From Rotaria macrura (Eukaryota; Rotifera; Eurotatoria; Philodinida; Philodinidae), in NCBI GenBank assembly GCA_900239685.1, contig OENT01000174.1, forward strand, positions 1 to 64,000: a stretch of DNA of 64,000 bases. Direction: 5' to 3'. The notes under the pieces were generated by a model that was given only the letters and a program-made list of their open reading frames with translations, was not told where the DNA came from and did no database searches. Numbering within the stretch: position 1 is the stretch's first letter; every line of letters begins with the position of its first letter. The translations under genes and the position numbers were made by a program. Below, in pieces: positions 54,259-64,000 of this stretch.

Positions 54259-55094
54259 AAATACATAATATTTATTCCTTTATCAAACAATACTGTCTGA
54301 TATATCGTTAATAATTTTCTTCTGTCCTATGTATAATTAAACAAACATCACATTCATGTCAGAAAACCAAAACCTATCGGCTAATGATCAAATAGAACAT
54401 CAAAGCACATTTTTCTTTCTATATTGGCAAAAGACCTAAGTATCATTTTTACGTGTTTCTTTATCTTTTCTAACGAATCTATGATTGCATGCTATTATTA
54501 TTTCATTCTTTTGTCAGTTTCGAATTCTCTATTATTTTTTTTTCTCGTTCCGTTTCTCGCCTACATATTTTTTTTTGTCCTTCGTAGTTTTGGTTTTAGA
54601 AACTCTTTTTTGATATTTATCTATGCTACCTATGTAAAATGATGTAATACATCTTTGTATGTTGAAGCCCACTTGCGAATGTTTATCTACTTGTTGCTAA
54701 AACGGTGTTTCTGTGCAAATGCATAACATATTTATGATCACAAAAAAAAGAGAGAATGATGAGGACAGCAAATGTGTTTATTTTCTGTTCTTTTTTTTGT
54801 ACATGAAAGTATGAATTATTCCATTATTTGAGTAGCATACATACATATACACATAAACATATAGATATGCAGGAATATCTTTTTCATGACTTCGGTATGC
54901 ATATAAAAAACATATTTTTTTTTGTATCGAAAACTTCCGTAAAAACATTGTATTACTTATGATGAATTCGAATCTTTAAACAAACAAAAAAATTTGATCA
55001 AAAAAGAAACAAATATATATATATATATATGTAAACTGGCATCTAATTTGTAGATATTTTAATATTTAATTGATAAAAAAAGTATCATGCAGTA
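54259..55094. other. Intergenic between PNRC-like gene and MRPL22
   Basis: 836 bp, AT-rich, with a TA microsatellite near 55014-55030. An AG (GCAG) lies two bases before the MRPL22 ATG. No gene recognised. Confidence 0.4.
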
Positions 55095-56993
55095 ATGACT
55101 TCTATCCTACAAAAAATTCTGTCTCGACAACCGTTGTCAACAACATTGACATTGTTTCGTTCATTGTCTCTCACACCGATCCATCATGGTAAACCACCAC
55201 CTGAAGTTTTTCGCGGTAGTAACTGGCAGCCAGCTGATACAATTCGTACTGATGATCGTGCAGCTCCATCCGGCATACCTGATGAATGGTATAAATATAA
55301 TCGAATTGTTTATCCACCCGCAGTACTAGGCGAAACACCACGAAAAGGAGTAATTTTATCAAGTTTTGATATTCATTTTTAGATTCATCTGATTTTCTAA
55401 TATGTTCTATTGTAGTACGTCCATCATTGTCGAACATACATTCGAGGAAATATTAAGAAATATTGGTTTCTTGCACAAATGGTAAGATTGTTCAGAGTAA
55501 AAACAAACAATTAGAAATCTGATAATTAACTTTGTTTTCAAGGTGCGTGGTATGAGTATTGACGAAGCTATTAAACAATTATCTTTTCATAAACTACCAA
55601 CAGCTATTCAAATGCGAGATGTAAGAAAAATAGGTGAATCATTATTTTTCTTTATCTCGATTTTTCTTCCCTCATAGACACTCATCGAAGCACAAGAAAT
55701 GGCTGTTAAAGAACATAACATTGAATACAAGTCTAATTTGTGGGTTTGTAAGTATTGCAAAAAAATATTTAAAAAAAAAGGAACTCGACGATATACTTCT
55801 ACTAGAATAAATGTTCCGTTCGAAACCTTCGAAAATCATATCATCTATAAATTGATGTTTTAGACAAGTGTGTAGATGCACTATGGATCGATAGAACTTC
55901 CTATTTGATATGTGGTTTTTGAGTCGATACTATGTACTTGATGTAGAGCGCTACATGAGCTATGAATATTTGGACACGCGTGAAGATTCTTCAACTATTA
56001 CTGGATAGATGTATTTCCTAGCTGTCATGATCTCTGGATGAATACTATGACTCACAGAAGAAAAATTTGTTTTCGATTTTACGGCCTGACACTGTATGGA
56101 GACAAGTTTCAATAGTCGAAGTTAATTGTAAAAATGTCGAGTCTTTTGATTTGATACTATTCAGTCCGATCTTCCCAAGAACCCGTATAAGAGACATACT
56201 TTTATAATGTCTATAACGTACAATGAGAACAAATAGATACTTGGAAAATATTTTTTGCTAAAGATTATTGTTGTATGCAGGTTCCAGTCAAAAGAAGTTG
56301 ATAATGAAGTTTTCTTACGAACATTGAAGTCTTAATTTAAAAACGATCGCTTACATCTAACAAATCGACAGATAAAAATAACGGATTTGATCTAATTATT
56401 TCTGAAATTACCATAGACTGATACAGGTGGTTTCGTTAGACAAAGAATCAGACTTATTGCAAGAATATTTGTAAATTTCTGTTGATATGCATGATCGATA
56501 TAATTCGGGTGAAAGTTGCATTCTCGGGAAAACTATTTCTGAATTCATTTTAATCGCTTTCAAATTAATTCTTCGATGTTGTCACTCTTCTGTTGAAATT
56601 CATTCAGTGAAAGATAAAATACTTAGCTCAATCAGCATTTCTCTTCCATTCTAAGTTCAGATGCTAAGTAATTTCCTTTCTGATAAATTATCCATAATAA
56701 GTTTACGTGTAGTTTTATAGTTAGTTGTGAATTAATTCATTTTATGTTTATTTATTGTTGTAGCTCAATCCTATACAAAACGAGCCCTCATCGTTAAAGG
56801 CTTACGCCGACGACCGAAATATAGTTTTACTGCTATACATTATCGTTATTTTCATTATATGGTTCGACTTGAAGAAGGAGCCGCTCCTGGAAAGGAAGGT
56901 CTTTACGGACCGAAATGGCCTGAACTAAATGATCGTCTCAATAAACGATTAGATCGTTTGAATAATCGTAAATTATTAGGCACTATTGCATAG
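55095..56993 (+). CDS. MRPL22: Mitochondrial large-subunit ribosomal protein uL22m, 5 exons, 232 aa
   Basis: Component of the mitochondrial 39S ribosomal subunit lining the exit tunnel. Exons: 55095-55349, 55416-55481, 55543-55620, 55678-55747, 56764-56993; phases close at 232 aa (human 206). The N-terminus (MTSILQKILSRQ, basic, Ser/Leu-rich, no acidic residues for about 40 residues) fits a mitochondrial presequence. Conserved blocks: NRIVYPP, YVHHCRTYIRG, FLAQMVRGMSIDEAI, TLIEAQEMAVKEHNIEYKSNLW, HYRYFHYMVRLEEG. In exon 2 the neighbouring frame is also open, but only YVHHCR matches the family and keeps phase. The last intron is 1016 bp. It is the first gene of a tight three-gene head-to-tail group. 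Confidence 0.94.
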
Positions 56994-57079
56994 AAATTGT
57001 TTCTTTTTCTTTTTCGTTTTTTTTCTTGTTAATATATATTTGTCATCATTAGGACAGATCCAAAAGGAATCGATGTTTT

Positions 57080-57093
57080 TCTCTTTGTCTTAG
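57080..57093 (+). promoter_or_regulatory. Orphan 3' splice acceptor before ABCB10
   Basis: A pyrimidine tract TTCTCTTTGTCTTAG ends at 57093, only 100 bases after the MRPL22 stop and 19 bases before the ABCB10 ATG. No donor is seen in the 119-bp gap, so it would suit spliced-leader trans-splicing of a downstream cistron. Inference only. Confidence 0.5.
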
Positions 57094-57112
57094 ATGAATC
57101 TTTGTTTTAAAA

Positions 57113-60100
57113 ATGGCATTTCATCGTTTGATTCTTTTATCATCATTTGTTTCTCGTTCATCGAATTTTCTCACTCACACTCATTCATGTCGATTATTTA
57201 AATTAACACCTAATCGTCAATTTTCATTGACAAAATTTCGTCCACGCGGCGATCGTCCTCCGCCGTTGTCAACTAATAATGCTGCTGTGAAAAGTCCCAA
57301 AGTAAAAATAACATTTAGTGAACTTGGAAAACTTTTCCGTTTAGCACAACATGAAAAAGGTCGCATTGGTTGTGCTGTTGTACTTTTATTTATATCAAGT
57401 GGCGTCACTATGTCTGTACCATATTTTCTTGGAAAAATTATTGATATGCTACAAACATATAAATATGAAGAACTTCGTCGTCGTTTAAAACATATTACAT
57501 TCTTTCTACTCGGAGTCTTTGGTATAGGTGCATTAGCTAATTTTGGTCGTGTTTATTTAATATTAACAACATCTCAACGTATAATAAAACGTGTGCGTGA
57601 ACAATTATTCAATGGTATACTTAGAAAAGAAATGGCGTTTTTTGATAAGCAAAAAACAGGTGAACTTGTCAATCGTTTATCATCGGATACTGAAGTCATG
57701 TCGAATGCTGTTACACAAAATATATCCGATGGTCTTCGAGCATTAACGCAATCGATTGCTGGTGTTGGCATAATGTTTTACATAAGTCCACAATTAGCAT
57801 TGGTTGGTTTAACTACTGTACCACCGTTAGCTGTTGGTGCTATTCTTTTTGGAAGATTCATTAAACGATTATCAAGTAAAGTACAAGATGCACTGGCGAA
57901 GGCAACCGATGTTGCAGAAGAACGTTTTTCGAATATAAGAACGGGTTCGTTGAATATATTCTGAGAGACTTAAAGACAAGGTTTTTCGTTTTGTTGTTGT
58001 TTATTTAAATTTAGTGAAAGCATTTTCAAAAGAAGAACAAGAAATAAAACTCTATAATCACCGTATTAGCGATGTCTTACAATTTAAATATAAAGAATCA
58101 TTAGCCTATGGATTGTTTTTTGGCATGACTGGTCTATCAGGAAATATTGTTGTGTTAAGTGTTTTTTATTTTGGCGGAATTTCAATGAGTGAAGCATCAT
58201 TAACTATCGGAGATTTATCAAGTTTTTTATTATATGCATTTTGGGTAAGTTTAAGACATCATGTTGATCATTAGAATGTTTTTCGAACACGATCTTGAAA
58301 GAGAACTTCAATATATGAGGAAAACTCTTTTGATTTCTCTCTCACAGTCAAGCCAGACAATGTATTTCTTAACATCTCCGAACATATTGACTTTGATTGA
58401 AAGGCAATCAGAAATCGTATACTAAAGTCTTTTAAGGGGGGGAGGGGCGGGTCACGACCCCCTAGGTTTCTAATTTAATCTGCTCATTCGACAGAGCACA
58501 TTTTTTTAAGTAAGTCCTCAAATGTTGACGTTATTTGCATATACATAGACTGAGTTATAGCTGGCACAAGACTTAATTTCTGACTAAAAATTTGCCCCCC
58601 GCTGTATCTAGTTGAGGACTGGTTTCGTGCATGAAGTAAAAGCAAAGTACAACTTTCTATACATGAATCAATAGAGAATTCTTCCCTCTATCAGACACAG
58701 TCCGATTGAATTTGGAATAAGAATCTTTTCATATCATTTGATAGTGAATACTTTGCTGCAGACACCATCTTTTTACACATCAATGAGTTGCTATCGTGTT
58801 TTTATAGTCATGACTATGATTTTAAATATTTTCCTATATTCGCTTTGATAGAGCATTTCAAAATCTACAAAATGGTGTAAAAGTCTTCAAGAAAAAACAT
58901 ATATCTCACGCTATTCTTGCGAGACCAAATGTGTTCATCTTTGAAATTCTAAGCAAAATCTTCAACAACTANNNNNNNNNNNNNNNNNNNNNNNNNNNNN
59001 NNNNNNNNNNNNNNNNNNNNNNNNNNNNNNNNNNTAGTTGTTGAAGATTTTGCTTAGAATTTCAAAGATGAACACATTTGGTCTCGCAAGAATAGCGTGA
59101 GATATATGTTTTTTCTTGAAGACTTTTACACCATTTTGTAGATTTTGAAATGTTCTATCAAATGATATGTAGGAAAGTATCTTTAAGCACAGTCATAATA
59201 AAGAAAACACGATAAAAACCCGTTGAAATGAAAAAAAAGCTGTCCGCTCCAAGGTATTACCTACCAAACGGTATGAAAGAATTCTTTTCTCAAGCTTATT
59301 CAGAATAATTCCGATAGATCGAAAACTTCTTTATTGATTTATGTATAAAAAGTTTTGTTTTGCTTTTACTTCATGTTCGAAATGAGTCTCTAACTGAACA
59401 CATCCAGGGACAAATTTTTATCAAAAAATTTAGTGTGGTTTTGACTATAACTCAGGTTAAATATATGCAAATAACGTTAAAATTTGAGGATGTATGTAAA
59501 CAATTATGCTCTATCGAATTAGAAACTTAGGGGATCGCGACCCCCCCCCCATCCTCCGTTCAATTACTTCTTTATTAAATTTGTGAAAAATTAAGTGAAA
59601 CAATGACAAAGAAATACGTGCATATCGTAGATATTGTTCATAGAACATGTATTAGACAATATATTTCTAGGTTGGAATATCTATATCTGGTATATTCTCT
59701 TTTCATCTTGAATTAATGAAAGGTATTGGAGCAAGGTAAACAATAAGTACTTTTGAAATTATACATATGTGCTTGTTGTTTCTCTTTCAGTCAAGCAGTA
59801 TGGGCTCTTTTAAATGAAGATCATAACGAGAAAATGACTCTTTCAAGTCAAATGCAACGTAGCATTCATGGAGAACCATTAACATCGGCACTAATGCTTC
59901 GTGACATAACATTTGATTCAGTATCATTTCGGTATCCAACTCGAACTGACGCACTGATACTGGATAATTTAACACTCCGTGTACCTGGTGGTAAAGTATT
60001 GGCCATATGCGGTAGTTCTGGTTCAGGAAAATCGACATTAGCACAATTATTACTTCGTTTTTATGAACCACAATCAGGACATATATCGATCGGCCAAATT

Positions 60101-60824
60101 CATATTAATGATATGCCACTTCATTGGCTTCGATCAAATATTGGTACCGTACCACAAGAACCCGTTCTATTTTCATCATCAATCTATGACAATATTGCGT
60201 ACGGATATCTAACCACCGATGAAAATGTACCAGAAACGGATATTAAAAACAAAGTTATACAAGCTGCTATTACAGCAAATGCAAGCGGATTTATTGAACA
60301 GTTACCTGACAAATATAACACCAAAGTTGGTGAACGAGGCACTATGCTTTCAGGTGATCGAAGAATTTTCGTTTTTATATACGAAGATAAAATTATAAAA
60401 TGAATTTTTCTTCGTAGGTGGACAAAAGCAACGTGTTGCATTAAGTCGAGCGATTTTACGTGATCCAAGTATTCTAGTTCTTGTAAGTGTTTCTCATCTA
60501 TTTCTCTCGAATCATATTTAATCAAAAGTAAACACACACACACACACATGTTTGTACATATCATAGGATGAAGCAACGTCAGCACTAGATGCTCAATCTG
60601 AATATTTAGTTCAAGAAGCACTAGAGAAGATCATGGTCAATAGAACTGTAATTATCATAGCCCATCGTTTATCAACAATCATCAAAGCTGACCAAATAGC
60701 TGTACTTGATAAAGGTCGTATTGCTGAACAAGGGACATACACGGAATTGATGAATATTGAAAATGGTATATTTCGACAATTGGTTGCTACACAAACAATG
60801 GTTGATGTAGATGTAGTAGAATAG
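57113..60824 (+). CDS. ABCB10: Mitochondrial ABC half-transporter ABCB10-like, 6 exons, 670 aa
   Basis: Inner-membrane ABC exporter linked to haem synthesis and redox protection in the ABCB10 family. Exons: 57113-57944, 58015-58244, 59671-59735, 59791-60353, 60418-60482, 60567-60824; phases close at 670 aa. The N-terminal 48 residues are Arg/Ser/Leu-rich without acids, fitting a mitochondrial presequence. The six-helix domain has [66 protein letters not shown] and VGISISG. The nucleotide-binding domain carries Walker [10 protein letters not shown] (residues 450-458), Q-loop VPQEPVLF, signature LSGGQKQR (split by intron 4), Walker [13 protein letters not shown] and the AHR H-loop. All catalytic motifs are intact. 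Intron 2 (1426 bp) contains a large palindrome with the assembly gap. Confidence 0.95.
58436..59556. mobile_element. Large palindromic element in ABCB10 intron 2, gap at centre
   Basis: Two inverted arms of about 520-535 bp flank a run of N. Next to the gap the arms are near-identical complements for about 130 bp (left ends AACAACTA, right starts TAGTTGTT). They diverge outward, but the tips still match: left GGGGGG..GTCACGACCCCCTAGGTTTCTAA, right in reverse complement G10 GTCGCGATCCCCTAAGTTTCTAA. No coding frame was seen. It looks like a fold-back element or a long MITE. The divergence of the arms away from the centre argues that it is not simply a duplicated assembly end, but the inner part could still be an artefact. 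Confidence 0.7.
58972..59034. other. Assembly gap (63 N)
   Basis: Run of 63 unknown bases exactly at the axis of the inverted repeat in ABCB10 intron 2. Palindromes of this kind commonly defeat assembly, so its true length is unknown. Confidence 0.98.
60532..60548 (+). repeat. (CA)n microsatellite in ABCB10 intron 5
   Basis: Short run of CA dinucleotides inside an 84-bp intron, between the exon ending ILVL and the exon starting DEATSALD. Confidence 0.85.
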
Positions 60825-60880
60825 AATTTTTCCAAATTTTTTTTTTGTTTCCACTTTTCTCGATTAAACATATCTCTTGT

Positions 60881-60899
60881 AATTCTGTTGTTTTTTCAG
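60881..60899 (+). promoter_or_regulatory. Orphan 3' splice acceptor before the F-BAR gene
   Basis: A strong pyrimidine tract ending TGTTGTTTTTTCAG at 60899 lies in the 101-bp gap between the ABCB10 stop and the next ATG (60926), with no donor in the gap. It is comparable to the acceptor at 57093 and consistent with trans-splicing of a downstream operon gene. Confidence 0.5.
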
Positions 60900-60925
60900 A
60901 TATTTTTGACGTCTCTTGTAATATT

Positions 60926-62640
60926 ATGACTACAACGACAGAAGTATGCCTAGCAAATGTATTCAAAGATTTCTCATAACAGCTATTGTCTGATTATGAT
61001 TAGATTGGTGGTGATAAACAAAATGTGGAAGGATCTCTCAATGCTTTATATGGTCGATTGAAATGCTATGTAAATGATCAAATCACTATTCTCGATGATA
61101 TGATGTAAATAGTGTATTCTTTTTTTGTATTCGTAAAAACATGTGTTAAAAAATATGATTTATCTGATATTCTAGATTAATTGTCGAATCATTTTATAAA
61201 ACAGAAAAAAATACACAAGAGGTAAAACATATTTTTAATCTGGAATATAAATTTTTGTCGTTTTGTTTTTTGTTTGTTTGAGTGTTCTATAAGTAATTAA
61301 CATATCTTGTTGTTATAGAAAATGCAAAGTAGCTTGCAAAAATCACTTGATCACGCACAGAGCATGTCCTATCTTGGACCAAGGTATTCTGAGAGAAGGA
61401 ACATGAAAAATAAATAAAAATCATCTTGTTTTGCTCTCTTTCTTCTTTTCAATATATTATTTAAAAATGCAGTCGATTGCTTTGCTTTGACTATTGAATT
61501 CAACTATAGATTTAGTTTGATTTTTTATTTGTTTCCATACTTTTTTATTTTTGTATTCAGCATTATTGGGATAGCTTGGACGACAGCCGTTAAAGAATTA
61601 TTTGAACACTATTCTCAACGTGAAGCATCCTATCCTGTACTTAAACAAGTTGTATTAGAAAATTTTAAAAGAATAAGAAATGAAAAACTTGATGAACATA
61701 GCAAAGTAGAGTAGTATTCGAAAAAGTTTCCATTTTTATTGATCATCTGATTATTTATTTGCCAATAGATTTTATCCTACGATGAAGAAATAATGCGAGA
61801 AATAATTGATATGGAACGTCGTACAATAAAAACAAAACGTGCATATGATGATGCATGCGAACGTCAACGTCAATATCTGACTTCAGCTAAAGATAGAGAT
61901 AGTAGTATCAAACGATTACATCATAAAATATTACCAAAAGTAATTTTTAAAAAACAACGAATACATCTCAATTATAAATAGAAACAAAATGACATTTCAT
62001 TTATAGAATGAATCAGAAAAACTTGATGCTTCTGTTGTTGATACACGGAACATGTATATTTTACATGTTCAACAGATGAATTATGCATTGAAATTTTATA
62101 TTGAACAATTTACTGTTGATTTAGATAAAGTATTTAAATAGTTCAATACATAATTAGATTTAATCTTGTCTGTTTGTTTTTTCTTCAGTTACTCGTGTGT
62201 GATCTTTTTCAACAAATCGAACAAGTCCTTGATTATCTTGTTTATAGTGAATATAAACGTCTTCGTGATATACTCCAGCGTGCTATTCATGCAGCAGTTG
62301 AAGTATGAATAAAAGATTTGAAAACATATGTAAGATCATCTTCGTCTAGGATGGTGAAGAACAAAAACATCGATTATTACCGAAAACATTTCAAAATTAT
62401 TCTTTAACTCTTTTACCGAATCAAGTAAAGTGAAAGTTTTCTTTTTCTTACTCGTTTTGCTTTGTTACTAACAATAATTAACTTTAACATTAGATTGACC
62501 AAATTAATACTGATGAGAAATATCAAGTACAACTTGTATCCTGTTATTCATTAGCAGTTAATGATTTACGTGAAGTTGATCAACAGATTCAACAAGCATT
62601 AGAGAGTTCAATACAAAATGCTCAACAGAACAAAGTATAA
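60926..62640 (+). CDS. F-BAR-like coiled-coil protein, 10 exons, about 334 aa
   Basis: Predicted membrane-curving F-BAR (FCH) protein, probably cytoskeleton/membrane trafficking. Exons: 60926-60943, 61004-61104, 61176-61221, 61319-61383, 61561-61705, 61769-61939, 62007-62129, 62189-62302, 62350-62424, 62494-62640; phases close at 334 aa. The product is almost wholly helical: an early FCH-like part (NALYGRLKCYVNDQITILDDM), then KTKRAYDDACERQRQYLTSAKD. The block NMYILHVQQMNYALKFYIEQF resembles the F-BAR segment NxYxLxLxxxNxxxxxYY of FER/srGAP-type proteins. The frame stops after QQNKV. AAA followed by GTATAA could instead be a donor leading to exons beyond the window, because most relatives carry SH2/kinase, SH3 or RhoGAP domains afterwards. 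No such exon was found in the remaining 1.36 kb. The exact family is not certain. Confidence 0.65.
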
Positions 62641-64000
62641 TGGATGATATCTGTTAGAAGATTTTACAAAATTTTCATAGATAATTTGAAAAAAATTGTT
62701 AAGATGAACGAAGATTCTACGATGGAGTTGCGAAATATTTTCTAGTGCAAACTGTACAGTTTTAATATCATATTTCATGGTTAAGTTTATACTTTCAAAA
62801 TTTTTGGAATTTAGAAAATCTCATCGATTAAAAAAATCACACTCGTCTTTTGTCAAATTTTCTAATAAGATCGTAGAAAATTGAATGAAGTTTTATTTGT
62901 TAAGAGTTCGATGAACTATTACCTATCCAATCGATGGTCCTGTGGTGATTTACCTATTCAGATAATCTTACAAAACATGTGTGTCATACGTTAGATTCCT
63001 GATTAACTAAGTTCACGATATTCTTCAAGATGTAAAAAAAAAGAGTCTTAACCTCGAAATAATCACCTGCAATTCAATCAGATGCTAGATAGTTTTTCTT
63101 TACTTTTTTTCAAATATGCACTCTAATTAAAAAAAGTCCAGAGTTCAACAATGACATCAGACGGTTACTTCGCAGTATTATCCTACAGATCATACAAGTA
63201 AATGTCATTCGTATGAGGAATAGAATTGATTCAAGTTTCGAACGATAGAAACTTAGCTTAATTTTTGAAAATCTTTGAATCAATTTGATTCATGTTTTCT
63301 ATGAACGCTTGTTTTTGATGTCTTCATTGTATTCATGGTTGGTCGAAAATTGAATTTACTTTTAATGCAGTTTCAGAATCGCATTTTAATTGAATGTACC
63401 AATCGAGAAAGAACTTGATCCACTAATTAGAACAATGAATGTGCCTCGATGAAGTCAACGCGATAAATGAACTATAGATAGACAGAGGCGACGATTTTTC
63501 GTGAACACGTACTAGAATTATTCATTCTAAGAACATTATAGTGGCCATTTCTCAGTGCTGATTGATGTATTATACTAATAAATGTAGACTCTCGTAGATT
63601 TAATTCGAAATTCATCCACCTTATTTTTCAAGTGTAGATAAGGCCTTCACTTTAATACAATTTTAAAATGTGTATCAAATTTTTCAACCAATTTCTTTTC
63701 TTAATACAGTATTAAATTGTATAGTGTAGACGAGATCTTAGTGGCGTATAATTTCAATTTGTAGCAAAAAATAGAAAAACATGAGAAGATGATGAAAGAA
63801 GAGCCATTGTTCAAATTATGTTGTTTTTTCTTTTTACAATGAAATGTTCTCATTTGGATGATACACTAATGATAATCTTGTAAGTACATTATTAACAAAC
63901 ATAAATTGATTTAATTCATCGACTTTTTCAACTAGATAGCCAATAGTAGTGTTGTTTGAAATAGACATGAGAATTAAAACTTGATTATCTTCGATACATA
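62641..64000. other. Gene-free end of the window
   Basis: AT-rich, without a recognised exon, RNA or element. It may be intergenic or the start of a long intron of the F-BAR gene. Confidence 0.4.

Noticed and set aside
54118-54261. Minus-strand small ORF with Gly/Asp-rich product (YFQLSHSDGGGGK...)
   Set aside because: It is the antisense of the proline-rich exon of the PNRC-like gene, which has a phase-matched splice partner on the plus strand.
55416-55481. Alternative frame of MRPL22 exon 2 reading RPSLSNIHSRKY
   Set aside because: Only the YVHHCR frame keeps phase with both neighbours and matches the uL22m family.

Overview
The window is AT-rich eukaryotic genomic DNA. It carries metazoan genes cut into many short exons by GT-AG introns. 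Most introns are about 50-70 bp, but a minority are 0.7-2.5 kb. Gene content (acid sphingomyelinase, DENND4, UBE2W, PKI, AUP1, exportin-7, ABCB10), base composition and compact spacing suggest a small invertebrate. My best guess is a bdelloid rotifer, but nothing in the sequence proves that. No rRNA, tRNA, CRISPR or bacterial operon signals were seen. One 63-base run of N lies at 58972-59034. All exon models below were built by hand from splice signals, reading phase and remembered family sequences. Where I say phase closes, the exon lengths add up to an open frame.

Minus-strand block (about 1.8-18 kb), in transcription order: a cAMP-dependent protein kinase inhibitor (17996-17712), the N-terminal ubiquitin-conjugating enzyme UBE2W (17271-15599), the very large Rab exchange factor DENND4 (15058-3975, 18 exons) and S-formylglutathione hydrolase/esterase D (3603-1861). 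A gene-poor 3.8 kb follows (18-21.8 kb).

Plus-strand block (21.8 kb to the end): an unrecognised nine-exon basic protein (21850-24021); AUP1 (25394-28917), a lipid-droplet/ERAD factor whose acyltransferase histidine is replaced; a decayed Tc1/mariner transposase (about 29.4-30.1 kb); an intronless KH-like protein (30507-31511); acid sphingomyelinase (33475-36780); a stefin-type cystatin (37813-38424); exportin-7 (40422-51971, with introns of 1.1-2.5 kb); a two-exon PNRC-like small protein (52150-54258); mitochondrial ribosomal protein uL22m (55095-56993); the mitochondrial ABC transporter ABCB10 (57113-60824); and an F-BAR-like protein (60926-62640).

MRPL22, ABCB10 and the F-BAR gene are separated by only 119 and 101 bp. 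In both gaps there is a pyrimidine-tract-AG with no 5' partner, as expected for a spliced-leader operon. Several large introns are explained by non-autonomous mobile elements: a TIR element in AUP1, a fold-back element with poly-C/G ends in exportin-7, and a palindrome of about 1.1 kb in ABCB10 whose centre is the assembly gap. The most interesting items are the short linear-motif proteins (PKI-like and PNRC-like), the probably inactive AUP1 acyltransferase, the operon-like cluster and the palindromic intronic elements. I found no clear case for a wholly new multi-gene system.
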